A stretch of 64,000 nucleotides of DNA from contig JASANG010001385.1 of assembly GCA_030248215.1 (NCBI GenBank), forward strand, positions 62,001 through 126,000. The letters are read 5' to 3'. The DNA comes from Enoplolaimus lenunculus (taxonomy: Eukaryota > Nematoda > Enoplea > Enoplida > Thoracostomopsidae). Below are positions 44,710 to 57,442 of the stretch, piece by piece. The notes below the pieces were generated by a model that was given only the letters and a program-made list of their open reading frames with translations, was not told the origin of the DNA and did not search any database. The position numbers and the translations under genes are program-made. The first letter of the stretch is position 1, and each line of letters begins with the position of its first letter.

Positions 44710-45852
44710 ATGAAATATTTGCAACAAAATAAGTTGGTAATGGCTGTAGATAGCCATATTTCTGGCGGAACTGGAAACGAGCACAGTTCAGACGATGCGC
44801 ACTGTTTTCAGTTAACTAAGTTAGCATTGAAAGCAACAGTGGATACTGTGCATGTTAATGTATCGCGTGACGGACTGAGTGGCTATCCTTCAACGAAAGT
44901 AAACAATGCCACAGGCATTTTTGCAGAATTAGAAGCTAAAACTGCAGATATTTCATTCGGCTGCTTAGTGCTAACAGTTGAGCGCTTCACCAGTGCGAAG
45001 TTTGTACCAATGTGTGGCAGCTATTATTATTATGCATTCGAATTAAATATTCGATTGCTTAGAGCCGTAGAACTTCATAGCCTTTGGACACTAATGTCAC
45101 CAATTTTATGGATTTTACTGATTGGCTGCTATTTGTTCAGCATCGCGTTAAGCAGTGTTTCAACCAATGCGACTACTTCTACCGGAGTATTGGCTGCAAC
45201 TGTTTTGTATCAAATTATTACAATTTACTATGGTAACCTTGTGCTTAACACGCGAATGATAAGATATAAACCACCGTTTAACAATGTTCGCGACATGCTT
45301 GAAATCATTAGTTCCCAAAGCACTGATTATGTTTTTCTTGCTTCAGAACAGCTGATGGCAGGCTCACAGCATGTATATGGAAGTTTTTTAACCGAATTAC
45401 AACGGTGCTCGTCAAATAACGTGCTCGTTCTACCCAACAAAAGAAATGTTTCCACAGAAATTCTACAAAATGTCAATGCTTTCTCAATATACCATGAAAA
45501 TATTATTTTGGACCATGCGAAGAGTCATCCGAATCTGATCGGCACACGTGCCACTGACAGAGTTGCTCAATGGTTTGGGTCGTACTACCGTGGTAACATC
45601 TCGCACTCGATTATTCATCGAGTAGCGGTTAATTACATATCACTATGCGACTCTGGAATATATCATAAGGAAACGCAAATGTACGAGAATCAGCGTCAAA
45701 ATGCATTTAAAATACTGTCGACTCCTGATAAAAAACCAATAGTTATAGCTGAACTCAATGAACTACAGTATTTGGTGTATCCAGCACTCGCGTCTTGTAT
45801 AATTTTTGCTATGGAGTACGCTTTGCATTTGCAGGAACACCTGTTTGATTAG
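44710..45852 (+). CDS. Divergent ionotropic receptor / iGluR-like protein, apparently without pore loop
   Basis: One uninterrupted 380-codon frame. Residues 60-100 resemble ligand-binding lobe S1 of ionotropic receptors (ATGIFAELEAKTADISFG, then LVLTVERF, where the Arg sits as in the ITxER motif of protostome IRs). A helix at about 126-150 matches M1. One at about 161-180 (AATVLYQIITIYYGN) matches M3 and leads into PPFNNVRDML, as in S2. S2-like sequence with DSGIYHKE follows, and a last helix at about 352-370 (YPALASCIIFAMEYAL) matches M4. Only about ten residues separate M1 and M3, so the M2 pore loop appears absent. No signal peptide or amino-terminal domain is visible. In-frame stops just upstream fix the start near 44710. 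Ion conduction is doubtful; a co-receptor or sensory role is only inference. Confidence 0.72.
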   Translation: MKYLQQNKLVMAVDSHISGGTGNEHSSDDAHCFQLTKLALKATVDTVHVNVSRDGLSGYPSTKVNNATGIFAELEAKTADISFGCLVLTVERFTSAKFVPMCGSYYYYAFELNIRLLRAVELHSLWTLMSPILWILLIGCYLFSIALSSVSTNATTSTGVLAATVLYQIITIYYGNLVLNTRMIRYKPPFNNVRDMLEIISSQSTDYVFLASEQLMAGSQHVYGSFLTELQRCSSNNVLVLPNKRNVSTEILQNVNAFSIYHENIILDHAKSHPNLIGTRATDRVAQWFGSYYRGNISHSIIHRVAVNYISLCDSGIYHKETQMYENQRQNAFKILSTPDKKPIVIAELNELQYLVYPALASCIIFAMEYALHLQEHLFD

Positions 45853-47279
45853 CGTAAGTAATTGGAACGGTTCATTCAAGTTTACCTGTCTAATACTTCT
45901 TCAGTTAGTAGTTTAAATCCAAAAATGTCCCGTTTATGAAAATTTTTGATATTGCAGCTTTACTGCTGATTTGTCCTTTCATTCCAAATTAAATAGAATT
46001 TTTAGATTCTTTAAAGATTCTAGCGGAACTATTAGAGTACGCTTAAGCTTTAGATTAATTTTATGCTTACGGTTAGTTATACGTTTATCCGTAACTTGGG
46101 TTTTAGGCTAAAAGTTAGGATTACCGTTAGAATACTGTACGCCCCTTATAGTATTATTTGCACTTACGCAAAGCAAAAAATTATCTAAAGCTTAAGTTTG
46201 AACGAAGGATTTTCGGTAAGACCTTCCGGTGCTTACCGCTGGAATATAACGCATCATCCACATTAATATATCTTGTACACTAGGTGCAAAATAAGAAATC
46301 CGTTCTACAACACTATCAAAATTTTAACAGAAAATTCTTGTTTAGAATGCAACTTTTGCACAGCACAGATTTTTTTACCTTTAAGATAAATTGTAATTTA
46401 CAAGTTAAAATGCATTTATTAAGCGTGCATTTTACTTAATGCTACCATGAACGGAATTGACCTTGGCTAGTGCATGTCGTTCAAGAATTGAGCATTTTAT
46501 TTTATTAAAATTTTCAGACATGAAAATTAGAAATAATATGTATTGCCACATGTGGAAATGACAAATTTTAATTTACATTAAATTTTACGAATGAGAATTT
46601 TACGAAAATGGTTTTGTGTGTAATGGAGTTGACATCTGAAGAGTCGGATTTTTAGTCTACAGAGAAAAATTTCAAATATTATAAGTGTTTTTAATGGTAT
46701 TACTTTAGCGATAAATGCGTCATGTATGGAATTGGTTTTGTACAATAACTGCACTAAATTGAATGCAACGTATCTATAATCGCAGTTATGTGAATGGAGA
46801 TAGGGTGACAGACATACATTCCGGGATTGACAGTTAAATGTTAATACCTCTAACGCGTTGAATTGCAGGAAACGTGTTACTATTGGCTATTTATAAAACG
46901 TAGGATTTTAGTAAGCGAGCTACTATTGGACCAAAATATCATACTAGAAATTAATGTTTGTCGGGGCATGCGGGTTGCTGTTCTGTTTTTAGGTTTTCTG
47001 TTGGACCATAGAATAGTGGAATAGTCTTTTATAGTCCGTTGTGGAATTAAAATTTCACTTAAAAATTTATTTCCATGCGTTGATAAATTTAAAATTTATT
47101 TTTGGGCGTAGTGGAATTGAATTTGTTTTGAAAATTACATTTTTTGGTGAAATCATTAAATTTAGTTACACAAGTTTATGAAATTGCTATTTTTGCGTAC
47201 AATTAGAGCAACAAAAACGTCAACAATAAATTCAATGGTGTTGTGGTATTGAGCAAAATGATTTTGTGTCCATTCCATG

Positions 47280-47760
47280 CAGGGGCATACCGAGAGGGGG
47301 GACGGCGAGCCGTGTTCCCCCAATCGGAATCAGTACTTGCGTCATAATTTACAGTAGATACTAAAATTACGGCCTTCAGTCCCTCTGTTTCAACTTCTAG
47401 TGCTAGAAATATTTCATATTATACAAAAATTTCTCCACAGACTTCAAACTTAAGTTGTGTACTAGAGTAAAAGACCATAGTGTCTAGCTTTTCGCTTGTT
47501 TCGCTCACGGTTTTTTCAAATCATGTTCACGTGGCAAACAATTCGATCTTTCCAGATACCTAAACTCTCAAATTTTAAGGACCTGAAACAGAATTCTGAA
47601 ATTAGTCTCGGAGCCAACTACGGGAGCGTGACCAACCTCATAAATCCAACGAAAAAATTAGGATTCGTACTGCTAAAGGATTTTAACTTTGCTTTTAGGC
47701 GGAAAAAGGCACAAGCCTGAGGATGCGACCCCCGCAATCAAAATTTTTGGTACGCCACTG
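47280..47760. mobile_element. hAT-like non-autonomous element with perfect 8-bp duplication
   Basis: Ends CAGGGGCATACC and GGTACGCCACTG. ATTCCATG flanks both sides (47272-47279 and 47761-47768). No transposase. Confidence 0.88.
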
Positions 47761-47893
47761 ATTCCATGGCTGACTAGGTCAATTGATATGTCAGTGCTGG
47801 AATTGATTTTTGTCAAAAGTTGACGCCCGAACTGATTTTGCATCAGTGTACACTTTAGTATATATCATGATATTCTACAGGACATTCAGGCTA

Positions 47894-48097
47894 CACTACA
47901 AAAAATGGTGAATCAAATCGACTATTTCAGAAATAATTTTTTCCGGACTACACAAACTGAGTCAAATTCTACAACGCCGGAGTCAAACGTACGACTCAGT
48001 GTTGAATTTGACTGTGGCGGTGGCGAATTTAACTCAGTTTGTGTAGTCCGCTAGAGCGTGATTCGAAGAGTCAATTTGACTAACCATTTTTTACAGA
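47894..48097. mobile_element. Hairpin MITE family F
   Basis: CACTACAAAAAATGG to CCATTTTTTACAG with complementary arms; more diverged than other copies. Confidence 0.8.
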
Positions 48098-48238
48098 GCA
48101 TTAATTCTGGCATTATAGTATAAACTACTGTACAACACTGCTACCAGTATTTGATTTAGCAGGAGTATAAAGATTAAGTAGGGCGTCTAATCAACACTTG
48201 ACCCACATAAGATACTGATAATCTTAAATTTTAATTTC

Positions 48239-48304
48239 TCAGTTTGTGTAGTCCCGTAGAGCCTATTTCGGAGAGTCAATTTGACTCACCATTTTTTGCA
48301 GTGT
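48239..48304. mobile_element. Hairpin MITE family F, single arm
   Basis: One arm only, TCAGTTTGTGTAGTCCCG to CCATTTTTTGCAGTG. Confidence 0.75.
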
Positions 48305-48512
48305 AGGGACTTCATTTTATTAATCTAATCAGCTTTTTTAATAATTGTTTATCTTTGATTTGAAACATATCTCAGTTACCCGTTATTGTAATAGGTATAT
48401 ACAAGATGTGTTTCAGGTTGCCCAGTTATAACGTGAACCCCGCATAAGATTGTAACGGTGAAGCCCAAAAGCACTCTCGCATGTTGTGAAAATTTTGAAC
48501 GAAGAGCGAACG

Positions 48513-49136
48513 TAATGCGGGGTTCACGTTATAACCGGAGCAGGTTGCAAGACTATATGTCACTATTGGCCAATTGGGTTACATTTTGCCTGCTAATAGA
48601 CCACATATCATATTCAAAAAGTCGTATTTGTCTGCTATCATCATGTTGTACGTCACCTTTTGTCCTTCAATATCATATGATATTCGACGTATTGTCAGCG
48701 AATATCATGTTTTCAAATGTCTGCCTATTTGAGGTAACATATCCAAATTGTCCTGTTGAATATCATATACTAGAATTTCAAATTTTTGAATTATGACAGT
48801 GTTTTTCTAATCGATTTTGTGTCGGAAATGGCTGTGCAGAAATCTAATTGGTATTTTAAGCACACCTGCGCCTCTGCCACCCTACTTTCCGTTAGCAACC
48901 AAAAATTACACCGTTGCGCTGAATATCATGATATTCGCATAAATGTTCATTAGTATCACGTGACATACCGTCTTTTGTAAACATTGATCTTCTGAGAGCG
49001 GTGGTTTGTAAGTAAATGTCATATGACATTGGAGTTTTGTCTGTTCACCCGATGAGTGCTCGAAATTTAACGTTGACGTCGAATCAACCTGGGACAAACC
49101 GTGTCCCGCCTGCGTCGGTTATAACGTGAATACCGC
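48513..49136. mobile_element. MITE family P, complete copy
   Basis: Ends ATGCGGGGTTCACGTTATAA and CGGTTATAACGTGAATACCGC-like. It contains ATATCATATGATATT palindromes and is in the opposite orientation to the 33795 copy. A lone family P end lies just before it at about 48415-48447. Confidence 0.82.
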
Positions 49137-49569
49137 ATAACGGTTTAACAGAGGACATTATTTTGCTGTTTGAACAGCGTTGCTCATAATCATAGTAGTA
49201 CACTCCATGCATGCGAGAAACAATAAATAATGAACCAAACGTTGTAAACCTGTCGAAAACTTTTTTCCTTACAATAAAAAATGCAACAAAACGTTTACTA
49301 TAAAAACATAAGTTACAAATTACAAAATAAAACACAATGCCACAATGCATGGAATTTAAATAAATTTTTATTAGCGCTCCTTGATTTAAACTCAAAGAAA
49401 ACATTTTCTTATCCAAAAATCGTTTAAGATTTTACGACTTGGCTCGGCACCTGTTCTACTATGGTACATCACCGAATTTTCCCTTAAGACATTACATATT
49501 ATAACATAACCAACCGACACAAGATAATATAAGGTTATGAGATAAAAGTCCTATAACACTAATAACTGA

Positions 49570-49743
49570 TAGTTACTTTTAGGGCGTAGCGCTTTTCAGC
49601 ATGAATGCACCAAAGGATCCTTGGCTTCAGACGAAGTTTTGCTTATACTTGGGTTTCGTATTAGGCTTACGTATCTTTACGTTAAGTTTAGATTTGAATA
49701 TATGTTTAGTATATTGTTACAACCCTAAATTTATCATTAGCCA
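49570..49743. mobile_element. Family T MITE, diverged
   Basis: A GTTACTTTTAGGGCG left part, TTAGGCTTA-like units and an AACCCTAAATTTATCATTAGCC right part. Target duplication not clear. Confidence 0.55.
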
Positions 49744-50084
49744 ACCGGATATCCGTTTCAGGCAAAAATCGGTCTCCGTTTCCGTTACAGAAATAACGAA
49801 ATTCTGTTATTTGTACAGTGTACACTGAATATTTGCTATACATCACGTGTATATCTCCGCATATTTTCTTTGCAGATATGCTGCAATTTTTCGAAATAAA
49901 ATAAAAATTACGAAATTCGTCCCAAATCTTAAACATTTGGATGCATCAGCCATTCTTTTTAAATTATACAAAACCCGGTGAATAATTGCACGCCTTACAC
50001 CCCGATAAATATACAAGTTAGTGGCACTGGTGACCAAAATTATTAGACGGCTCCATTTCATTCGTCCAAATCCACTTCCTTCTT

Positions 50085-53000
50085 TTAAGCAATAGAATTC
50101 GAACCATTTCCCATATACCCTTCTTTCTTCCCATACCCCGGCTCATCGTCTTCGTCATTCATCACAAGCTTTCCAGCAAACGGAGCACCTCGACTTAAAT
50201 TTTCACCTAAACCATTTTCGCCCATTTGCGTTTTAACCAAATTTCGTTCAAAATTTTCAACTCCAAATCCTACCATTTTTTCATCGATTTCTGGTGAAAT
50301 TGACCTCGATGTATAAAAATTAGCATGATCCAACGTTGCTGGTGGTGAATTATTTAGGTAATCTTCAAACGGAACATAACCAAGAGCACCAGCTGCATTT
50401 CCATGACCACTCAAATCGTCTGTAGTGTCTTCATCGTCTTGTGTTTTATACGAAAACATTGGCGACGTTGGAAGTCTTCTTAAATTATTTCAAGATACAA
50501 TGGCTTTTCTACAAGTTCCTCTGTTAGAGGCCAACGCAAACGGTTATCCTTGTACTTAGCCACAGATAAGCGTCGTTCTAAGCCTTAGCGTAAATGTGAG
50601 GAAACATGGTGCATGAGCACCCAGTGTCATATTAATTGCATTCATTTCATTGACAGCCAGTCTATTTTGTCGGAACAGGTGCCAGAATTTAAAATAATTT
50701 TCAAAACCGAATTAATGTTTAATTTTTCAGTTAACCAATCAAAATCGTGTTTTAAGCAAGTTTTCTGCGATTTCTTTTTTGTTTTCATCAATATTACAAA
50801 ATCACTCCTCAAATATTTCGATCTATCAATTTATTAACTAAAATGAACGAGACCAAAAGTCATTCATTTTGAGCTAATAAGTTATCAAATACAAATTTTT
50901 TAATCTCTAAAAGATTTGGCACAACACCACAAAATTTTCGGTTGCTGCGTTTGCATTGCTGAAACAGAAAATAAAAAATTTCTAATCCTCTGGCCAGTTA
51001 AAAATTCCTAAACCTCTGGCCAGTTAAAATTTCACGGAGAAGGCGACGAAACGAAATAAAGCTAGTAAAATATTGAAATTATATTACAATAATCTCTTTG
51101 AACACCCGAGTGTTAACTACGATTCGAACGGATTATGTCAACAACAGCACAAACATATCACATTATATCCAGCCAATACTTCTGTTACTTTACATTCGAA
51201 ATTAATTATATTAACGGGAACACTGAATATATTAACATTAACCTGTAATCCTTAGGGAACAATTTGACCACTGAATTTACATTATTAAAAAACGCTTTGC
51301 GGCAGCGTCTTTATTGTGGCAAAAATGACGTTTATACTAAATCTGCAGCAAATAACTGGTTACAGTTAAGATGCAGCTCAAACCGTTTTACGTAATTTTG
51401 AAATATTCACTTACCCGAAACAGCCTCTCAAAAATGTTGCGTACACCATCGGTGGCAGAAGAGCGAAATAAATAAACGATGTCAGATCTACGATACTAAA
51501 AAAGCAAAACAAAACAGAATACTTTAAAGACTACAGAACCAATCTACCAACACAGAGCATATATCATTGTTTTCAGAAAAGGAAGAAACTCCCAGTATCA
51601 GACCTACGAAAAATTGCACACAAATTTCATTGCTAACGCAGCTAAAATACACAGCAACATGTCGTTAACGCTATATATTTGTTACCATTACAAACTCTTT
51701 TTTCTGTTCCTGTTCGCTAATTAAAATTTATTTAGGGTATAGCACACAATTTGCAATTGACAGTATATTGATTTTTCCAGAAACTGCATTGTCAAATTAA
51801 TCGCACACTGGTAAACAAGAAACTATTTTTAGACAACAAACTCAAATCCTAAAATACGACAGTGCGATTCGCCCCATTATCAAGATCTGTGTTGTAGCAA
51901 GTAGAGACAAAGCAAACTGTGTTAACAACAACATTTTCACTCAATTAAACTGTCAGAAAATTAGTTAAACATGAAAACAAAAGCAACTTACCACATTCCA
52001 GATAAATGACCACCAAATATTAATCCAGACCCTATTACTTGAAAAAAGTTTAGTGACGCCAGCGTACAACAATACACGTAAAAGCTTCGTTTCACTGAAA
52101 CATCAAAATCGAAGCAAATTAACTGTAATAAACGGCATATCAGTGCGGCAACAAAGGTTCGGATTCGGAAAACACTTGTGGTTCGGATTTGGATTCGGTT
52201 GTGAAAAAGCCGAATTTAAAAGCCGTTTCCAACAGTGTTCAGCAATATGTGTTTTAAGTTTTAAACAATACAAATTTGAAATATCTTGTTATATTAATAA
52301 AAAATTTTGTTTCAGGTCACAAATCTCAAAACTGAGGACGGGGACAAAATATATTAACGTTTAACCGTAATGCGGCTGGCATTGCGTTGATATTCTTAAA
52401 CAAATGATAGATATAACTGAAATCTGCAACATGCATATTAGGATTCGGTCAAATCGTAGATTCGGTGCCTGCCTGCGGCATACATAAAAATTGTTATGAA
52501 TCAGGTTATTGTGAATGAATAATCAAAAACAACGTTTTCTCAAAAGATTCACGTTTATTATATTCAGTCAAAATTATCAATTATAAATAAATCTATTCAT
52601 CAAACAACCTAACACCCTCACTTAAACTCCAATTCAGTGACAATTTTAATTTTGTTTCGTACACTGCAAATGTAGAATGAAAAATTAGTAGGTAATAAAG
52701 TATTATCCAAATTTTGAATTTGAAACCAAAAGTGATAACTAACTTGGCAAAGGAAACTTGTTTCCAAAATTCACAATTGGCGCAAGGAAAGCGAGCAAAT
52801 ATATCTGAAAATAACAGTACCGGAACTTAATAGCTCAAGTCCAACAAAATTTGTTAATGTCACAGCTGAAAGCCGTATTTTCAACCATGTATAGCACCAA
52901 TCGCTAGTTCGATAATGACTTTCCTAACAAGCAAACTGTGTTAAGTGCAGGTCCGAGAACCGTTAATTTTCGTAACTTAACAATCACGGGCCCGAAAGTC

Positions 53001-55480
53001 AAAAAACTTTGCAGTGGCTGCCAATAATTGCAACGAGCATTTAAGAATACAGGCGTAGTTTTGACGATCTAAGAACTTAACACTTAGTCGCAACTTGGTT
53101 GCAAGCTAATATTAGCTAAACACAACACTGTAACAACGGATCGCAGTAATTGCAACACAGAAAGCCAAAATTTATTTTTAAGCTTTCAAATTATATTTTC
53201 GAGTTTGGCAAATCAAAGGCTTAACCAGGATTTTCTTGCGTTGCAAACTGAAAAAGTATCTAACATTCTTTACCAAAAATCAAAAGAAAGGTTTGACCAC
53301 TAATCTTCTTGGCTGCGTTCTTGCAGACAGGGCCTTTCAAATTCTTCAACATAAAAACCGGAGATATAACGAGGCATTACAAAAGCAGCGGACTTACGTA
53401 CCATAAAGAAAATAAACGAAGTAATCATCCAAAACAACATTCCACCGTGAGCGTAGAGATCAATTTGGTCGTGTGGCGATTTGAAATACTGATCAGGATA
53501 TTTAAATTCCAGCAGACTCTGCAAGAAATACAAAAAACTACACAGTTGTGAGCGTACAAGACAAACCGACCACGCCATTTAATAGTAATGCCTTAAAAAC
53601 ATGAAAAATGCAAGCATTTTAAATACTATTTTGAACGTCAATTTTTGTACAAGTAAAATATACGTATTTTATATAACTAACCTGGACAGTTGAATAAACA
53701 AAACTTGCACAGACCGTAACAATAATTACGCGTTTAACGCTGGAACGAGTATCGTACCGACCTAAAAATCAAATAAAATGCACACATTTTTTAGGCTACA
53801 AAAAGCAAAATATGTACAAATTGTTGCAGCTAATAATAGTTACTAAAAGTGTGACTTTATTCGCAGTTAACAAAAATCTAATAATAATAAAAATTCAAGT
53901 AATTAAGAAAACTTGAAGTTAACCATGATTCCAGGACCATGGCATCCATAATGTAGTAATCTACCTACCAAATATTAACCCAAACGTCAAAACGCTAAGC
54001 TCAATTGCGAGCAGAGCAAATTTAAGCAACAACCACAATGTTTTATCAGCAACTGCGGCGACACTATCTGCAGCACTGACCGACATTGAAACAATGCATC
54101 GAATAATGTTGATCACTGTTGCACCAAACACCTAAAATATTCAGATTTTAAAATAACAAGCATTTCGAATCTACAACTTCTAAAACATTGTCGCTACAAA
54201 ACAATACATATACCAAATTGTGGCTAAACAATGACGAAATATTAACGCAGAGGCTTTTCCCATTCAAGGACGCGATTATTGTTTTTAATTATATAGTTCT
54301 ACTTTTACAATACAAAAGTATCGGGATGGTACCTGTTGCACGTAGCAAGTTCGCCTGAGAACTTAATGCTAAATATTAATTGACATAAGATGCTGTTGTT
54401 GTGACATCCTTCAGCTCGAAGCCAGAGCGGTTACAGCTGGCGATCAAGACAACCGTTTTGTTGCAACTTTTTATACACCGCATTAGAGCGGAACGGCAAC
54501 ATGAGAGGCGATATCCGCTTCTTCTTGAGGATAGCAACAAGATACCCTCGCAATTTTATGCACCGTTTTTTTGCTGTGTATGGCACAGTACACAGGAACC
54601 CATTGAATTGTGACTCTCTTAAAACCTTACATGTTAGTCGCAACAGTTTTCTCCATAGCTTAGCTTCCTACCATGGTGCGACCGGATATCCGGTTAGGGT
54701 TTAATATCCAGCAAAAAACTGGTATTCGTAACCGGTTCCGGTATCCGGTTTAAACTCACCGGATGCCGGATATTTACGGTTGTGATGCCAATATCGTAAA
54801 ACTGCTGTTTACAAGTGAGACTGAGACAGAGACTCCCTTCCCTGATCTTATCCGCGTCTGTTTTACAATACCTACGGAAAACTGGATGCTCTTCAAACGA
54901 AAATGGGCAAGCCAATATTGCAACTGAACGCAACGCTACAAACACATACAATAGTTGAATAGCATCGTTGTTAAAGTGTTAAAAATGCATCGACGTGAGA
55001 TGTTTACATTTGTCACGTAAACACTTTGGGTAACGTAAATCACGAAAAATCTAGTCTTAGATTTGAATTCATTATCCGGCTCTGGCTGCTGCTGGATATT
55101 AGATTATCCGGCTCCGGCTCTGTCAGTTTTTTTGGTATCCGGTCGCACCCTGTTAAATACTACAATGAAAATATTATCCTGTCTATAGTACTAACTGTAC
55201 TCACCAACAGATAAACGGCGGTAATATTTGGACTGCTTGTTGACTTCAACTTTTCGCGAGTGCGCTTTAATTTTGCCAACAAGAAGCACATAAACACTAA
55301 ATTCGGAATCAATATACATACGTCCCAAATCCGAATGCTTTTTCCACCAATTTCTTGCAATAGCACTTGCTTGCAGAATGGAACCAGTGGCCCACTGTCT
55401 GACCCGTTGGTCGCATTGGGCGAAACAGTTGTAGATGTTACAACACTACTATACTGTTCCATCGATGTTTGCATCTCCAT
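50085..55480 (-). CDS. TPRA1: TPRA1 / GPR175-type seven-helix membrane protein
   Basis: Eight minus-strand exons join in phase: 55480-55205, 54131-53969, 53761-53682, 53518-53402, 52804-52740, 52093-51992, 51495-51415 and 50478-50085, giving 425 residues. Landmarks match human TPRA1 (from memory): IRIWDVCILIPNLVF (helix 1), SMSVSAAD and DKTLWLLLKFALLAIELSV, SSVKRV, DLYAHGGMLFW (human YGHGGRQFW), YVYCCTLASLNFFQVIGSG, VDLTSFIYFALLPP, FLRGCFG and FSYKTQDDED. The N-terminus has two possible glycosylation sites (residues 22 and 25); the long acidic tail is cytoplasmic. TPRA1 is an orphan integral membrane protein, reported to affect Hedgehog signalling in mouse. The last exon has tandem acceptors (AAGAAG, three bases apart). 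Exon 5, 65 bases long, has the least certain donor. Intron 1 holds a MITE. Confidence 0.93.
54674..55154. mobile_element. Inverted-repeat element rich in CCGGATA motifs, in TPRA1 intron 1
   Basis: Left GGTGCGACCGGATATCCGG and right GGTATCCGGTCGCACCCTG are inverted. Similar GGAT/CCGGTTCCGG-rich pieces occur near 9.15, 21.96, 25.05, 31.4, 49.74, 55.65, 56.8 and 57.55 kb, so this belongs to a widespread group with CAGGGTGCAACC-like ends. Confidence 0.65.
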
Positions 55481-56803
55481 TTAGTATGGGATGTTAGATA
55501 ACAGCAGCATTTCGGCTGATAAACAGTAAGATGTAATTAAATATAAGCGATGTGCTAACGTAATGCTGTGTGTGAACTAGAACGCAGCACTAATATAGCA
55601 AATAGATATACTGTAATCAGGGAGCAACCCGAATTCCGGTTCCAGTTCCGGCCATTTTTGAGCTTCCGGTTCCGGTTACAATAAATTTTTCGCGGAATTA
55701 AAAATTCCGGTATTCAATTTTGGCCGGTGAAAATAAAGATATTTTACTAAAAAGAAGATAAAAATTAAGTATATAGATTTCATTACTATTATATATAAAC
55801 CTTAACAATCGCCGAAAATAAACCATCGAATGTAGATTACGCTTCCGTGAACTATGAAAATCTAAAATACAGTAGATAAAGTTATCTGTCTCCAACTAAG
55901 GGTTATTTCACCAGTAGGCACGCTTATAATGATACAGCCACAAAGGGATACAGTGACAGTTATTCAGTTAAGTTTGTCAGCAGGCACTTCGCTTAGAGTC
56001 TAGTCTAAGCCTAAAGTACGGTTTCTATGCCCAACGACAAGGATAATCTAATGACGATGTTTTGCTTATCAGTTCGTTGTATATTTGCAATGCGTATATT
56101 CTGCCAACTACTTGAGTAAATTCTTACCGCGCGCAAGAGCGGATAAGTTATTCCGAGTGCCGGTAAATAACTTAAACGCAGGGCCTACACACACGGACTG
56201 CGGCGCTTAACGCACAGGACTCGAAACCACAGAAAACGAGCAAGTGCATCATAAGATTTCTGAACGTTACTAACAGATATCACAATCGCGCTTACCAGCC
56301 CAGAAATTCGTCTCGAGATTTGGATTTCTGGCAAAAACCAAAAACCTAGCAATATTCCCGAAATAAAGAAAAACATGGGACTAGCGCTTTCTTACAATTA
56401 TCAAAATCTGCCGATTTCTGAATTTTCGACCTACTAGACTGAATACACATACATATGGCTAATCGCCCACACGTTCTTTTATTTTGTTAAAAATTATTTT
56501 ATTTATTTTGTTTCTTCTTTATGCCCTGACGCCGCTATCTTTTCCTAGCTATGTCGCTATTAGTCCATATACCACAACCAACATACCTACGCAGGACCAT
56601 TAACCTATGTGGTGGAGACAACTGCTATGACCACGACGGGTGTCGAACCTCATGAATAGGTATTGAGCTAGAGCCAAACATATTCCTACCCCACAACACA
56701 ACCCTACACGTGGTAATCAGAGGCATAAATACACTGTAAAATCATTTTCATCTAAGACTAAGGTTTGCAACTTGCATGCCGAGGTTGGCAACTTGCTAAA
56801 ACC

Positions 56804-57152
56804 CGGGTTGCAACGGAATTCCGATTCCGGCTGTAATTACGGCAAAATATACACTCCCGATTCCGATTCCGGACAAGTGTTATTCCTCTGCCGGATTCCA
56901 AATTCTTAAATATTGTGTCAATTAATTGAACATTTTAAGTTGCAGAGCTAGTTAACAATAAATAACCAAAAACTTTTCTGTAATTCTTACTTGAACGATA
57001 TGAATCTTGGCTCTACATCATTTGAGATCATCATATTTATCGCAAACAATAAAATGAGTATCAAAACCAAAGTTGTAATTTCGGTTTCAATTCCGATTCT
57101 TACAAAAAAATCAATTCCGACTGTAATTTCGGTGGTTAGAGTTGCAACCCTG
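56804..57152. mobile_element. hAT-like MITE with perfect 8-bp duplication
   Basis: Ends CGGGTTGCAAC and GTTGCAACCCTG. CTAAAACC flanks both sides (56796-56803 and 57153-57160). The inside is rich in CCGATTCCG-like words. Confidence 0.88.
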
Positions 57153-57254
57153 CTAAAACCTATATCAAAGCATACTAGCTAAGTAAATATTTGCAGGCTA
57201 TATTCTTTCAATCAGTATTCCAGATCAAAGCAAAACATCTTGCAAGCACCAGAA

Positions 57255-57442
57255 ATATATACAACAGGGCCGGATCGTTTTCCAGAGGGGCTGTAATAGA
57301 ATCAGTTTAAGCTTTAGACTAAACTTTTTGCTTGGCTTCTTAGGCTTAGGATTAGGAATAGGCTCATCCTTACACTTAGGCATAGGCTTAGGCTTAGGAC
57401 TATGCTTATACTACTATTCCGACGCTGTTCTATAGATGGGCC
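57255..57442. mobile_element. Family T MITE
   Basis: Ends ATATACAACAGGGCCGG and CGACGCTGTTCTATAGATGG with TTAGGC units. The outermost left bases are diverged. Confidence 0.65.

Larger units (their letters stand above)
45853..50084. other. AT-rich intergenic stretch
   Basis: No gene recognised. The first 1.4 kb are AT-rich with no clear repeat ends; the rest holds hAT, F, P and T elements listed separately. Confidence 0.5.
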
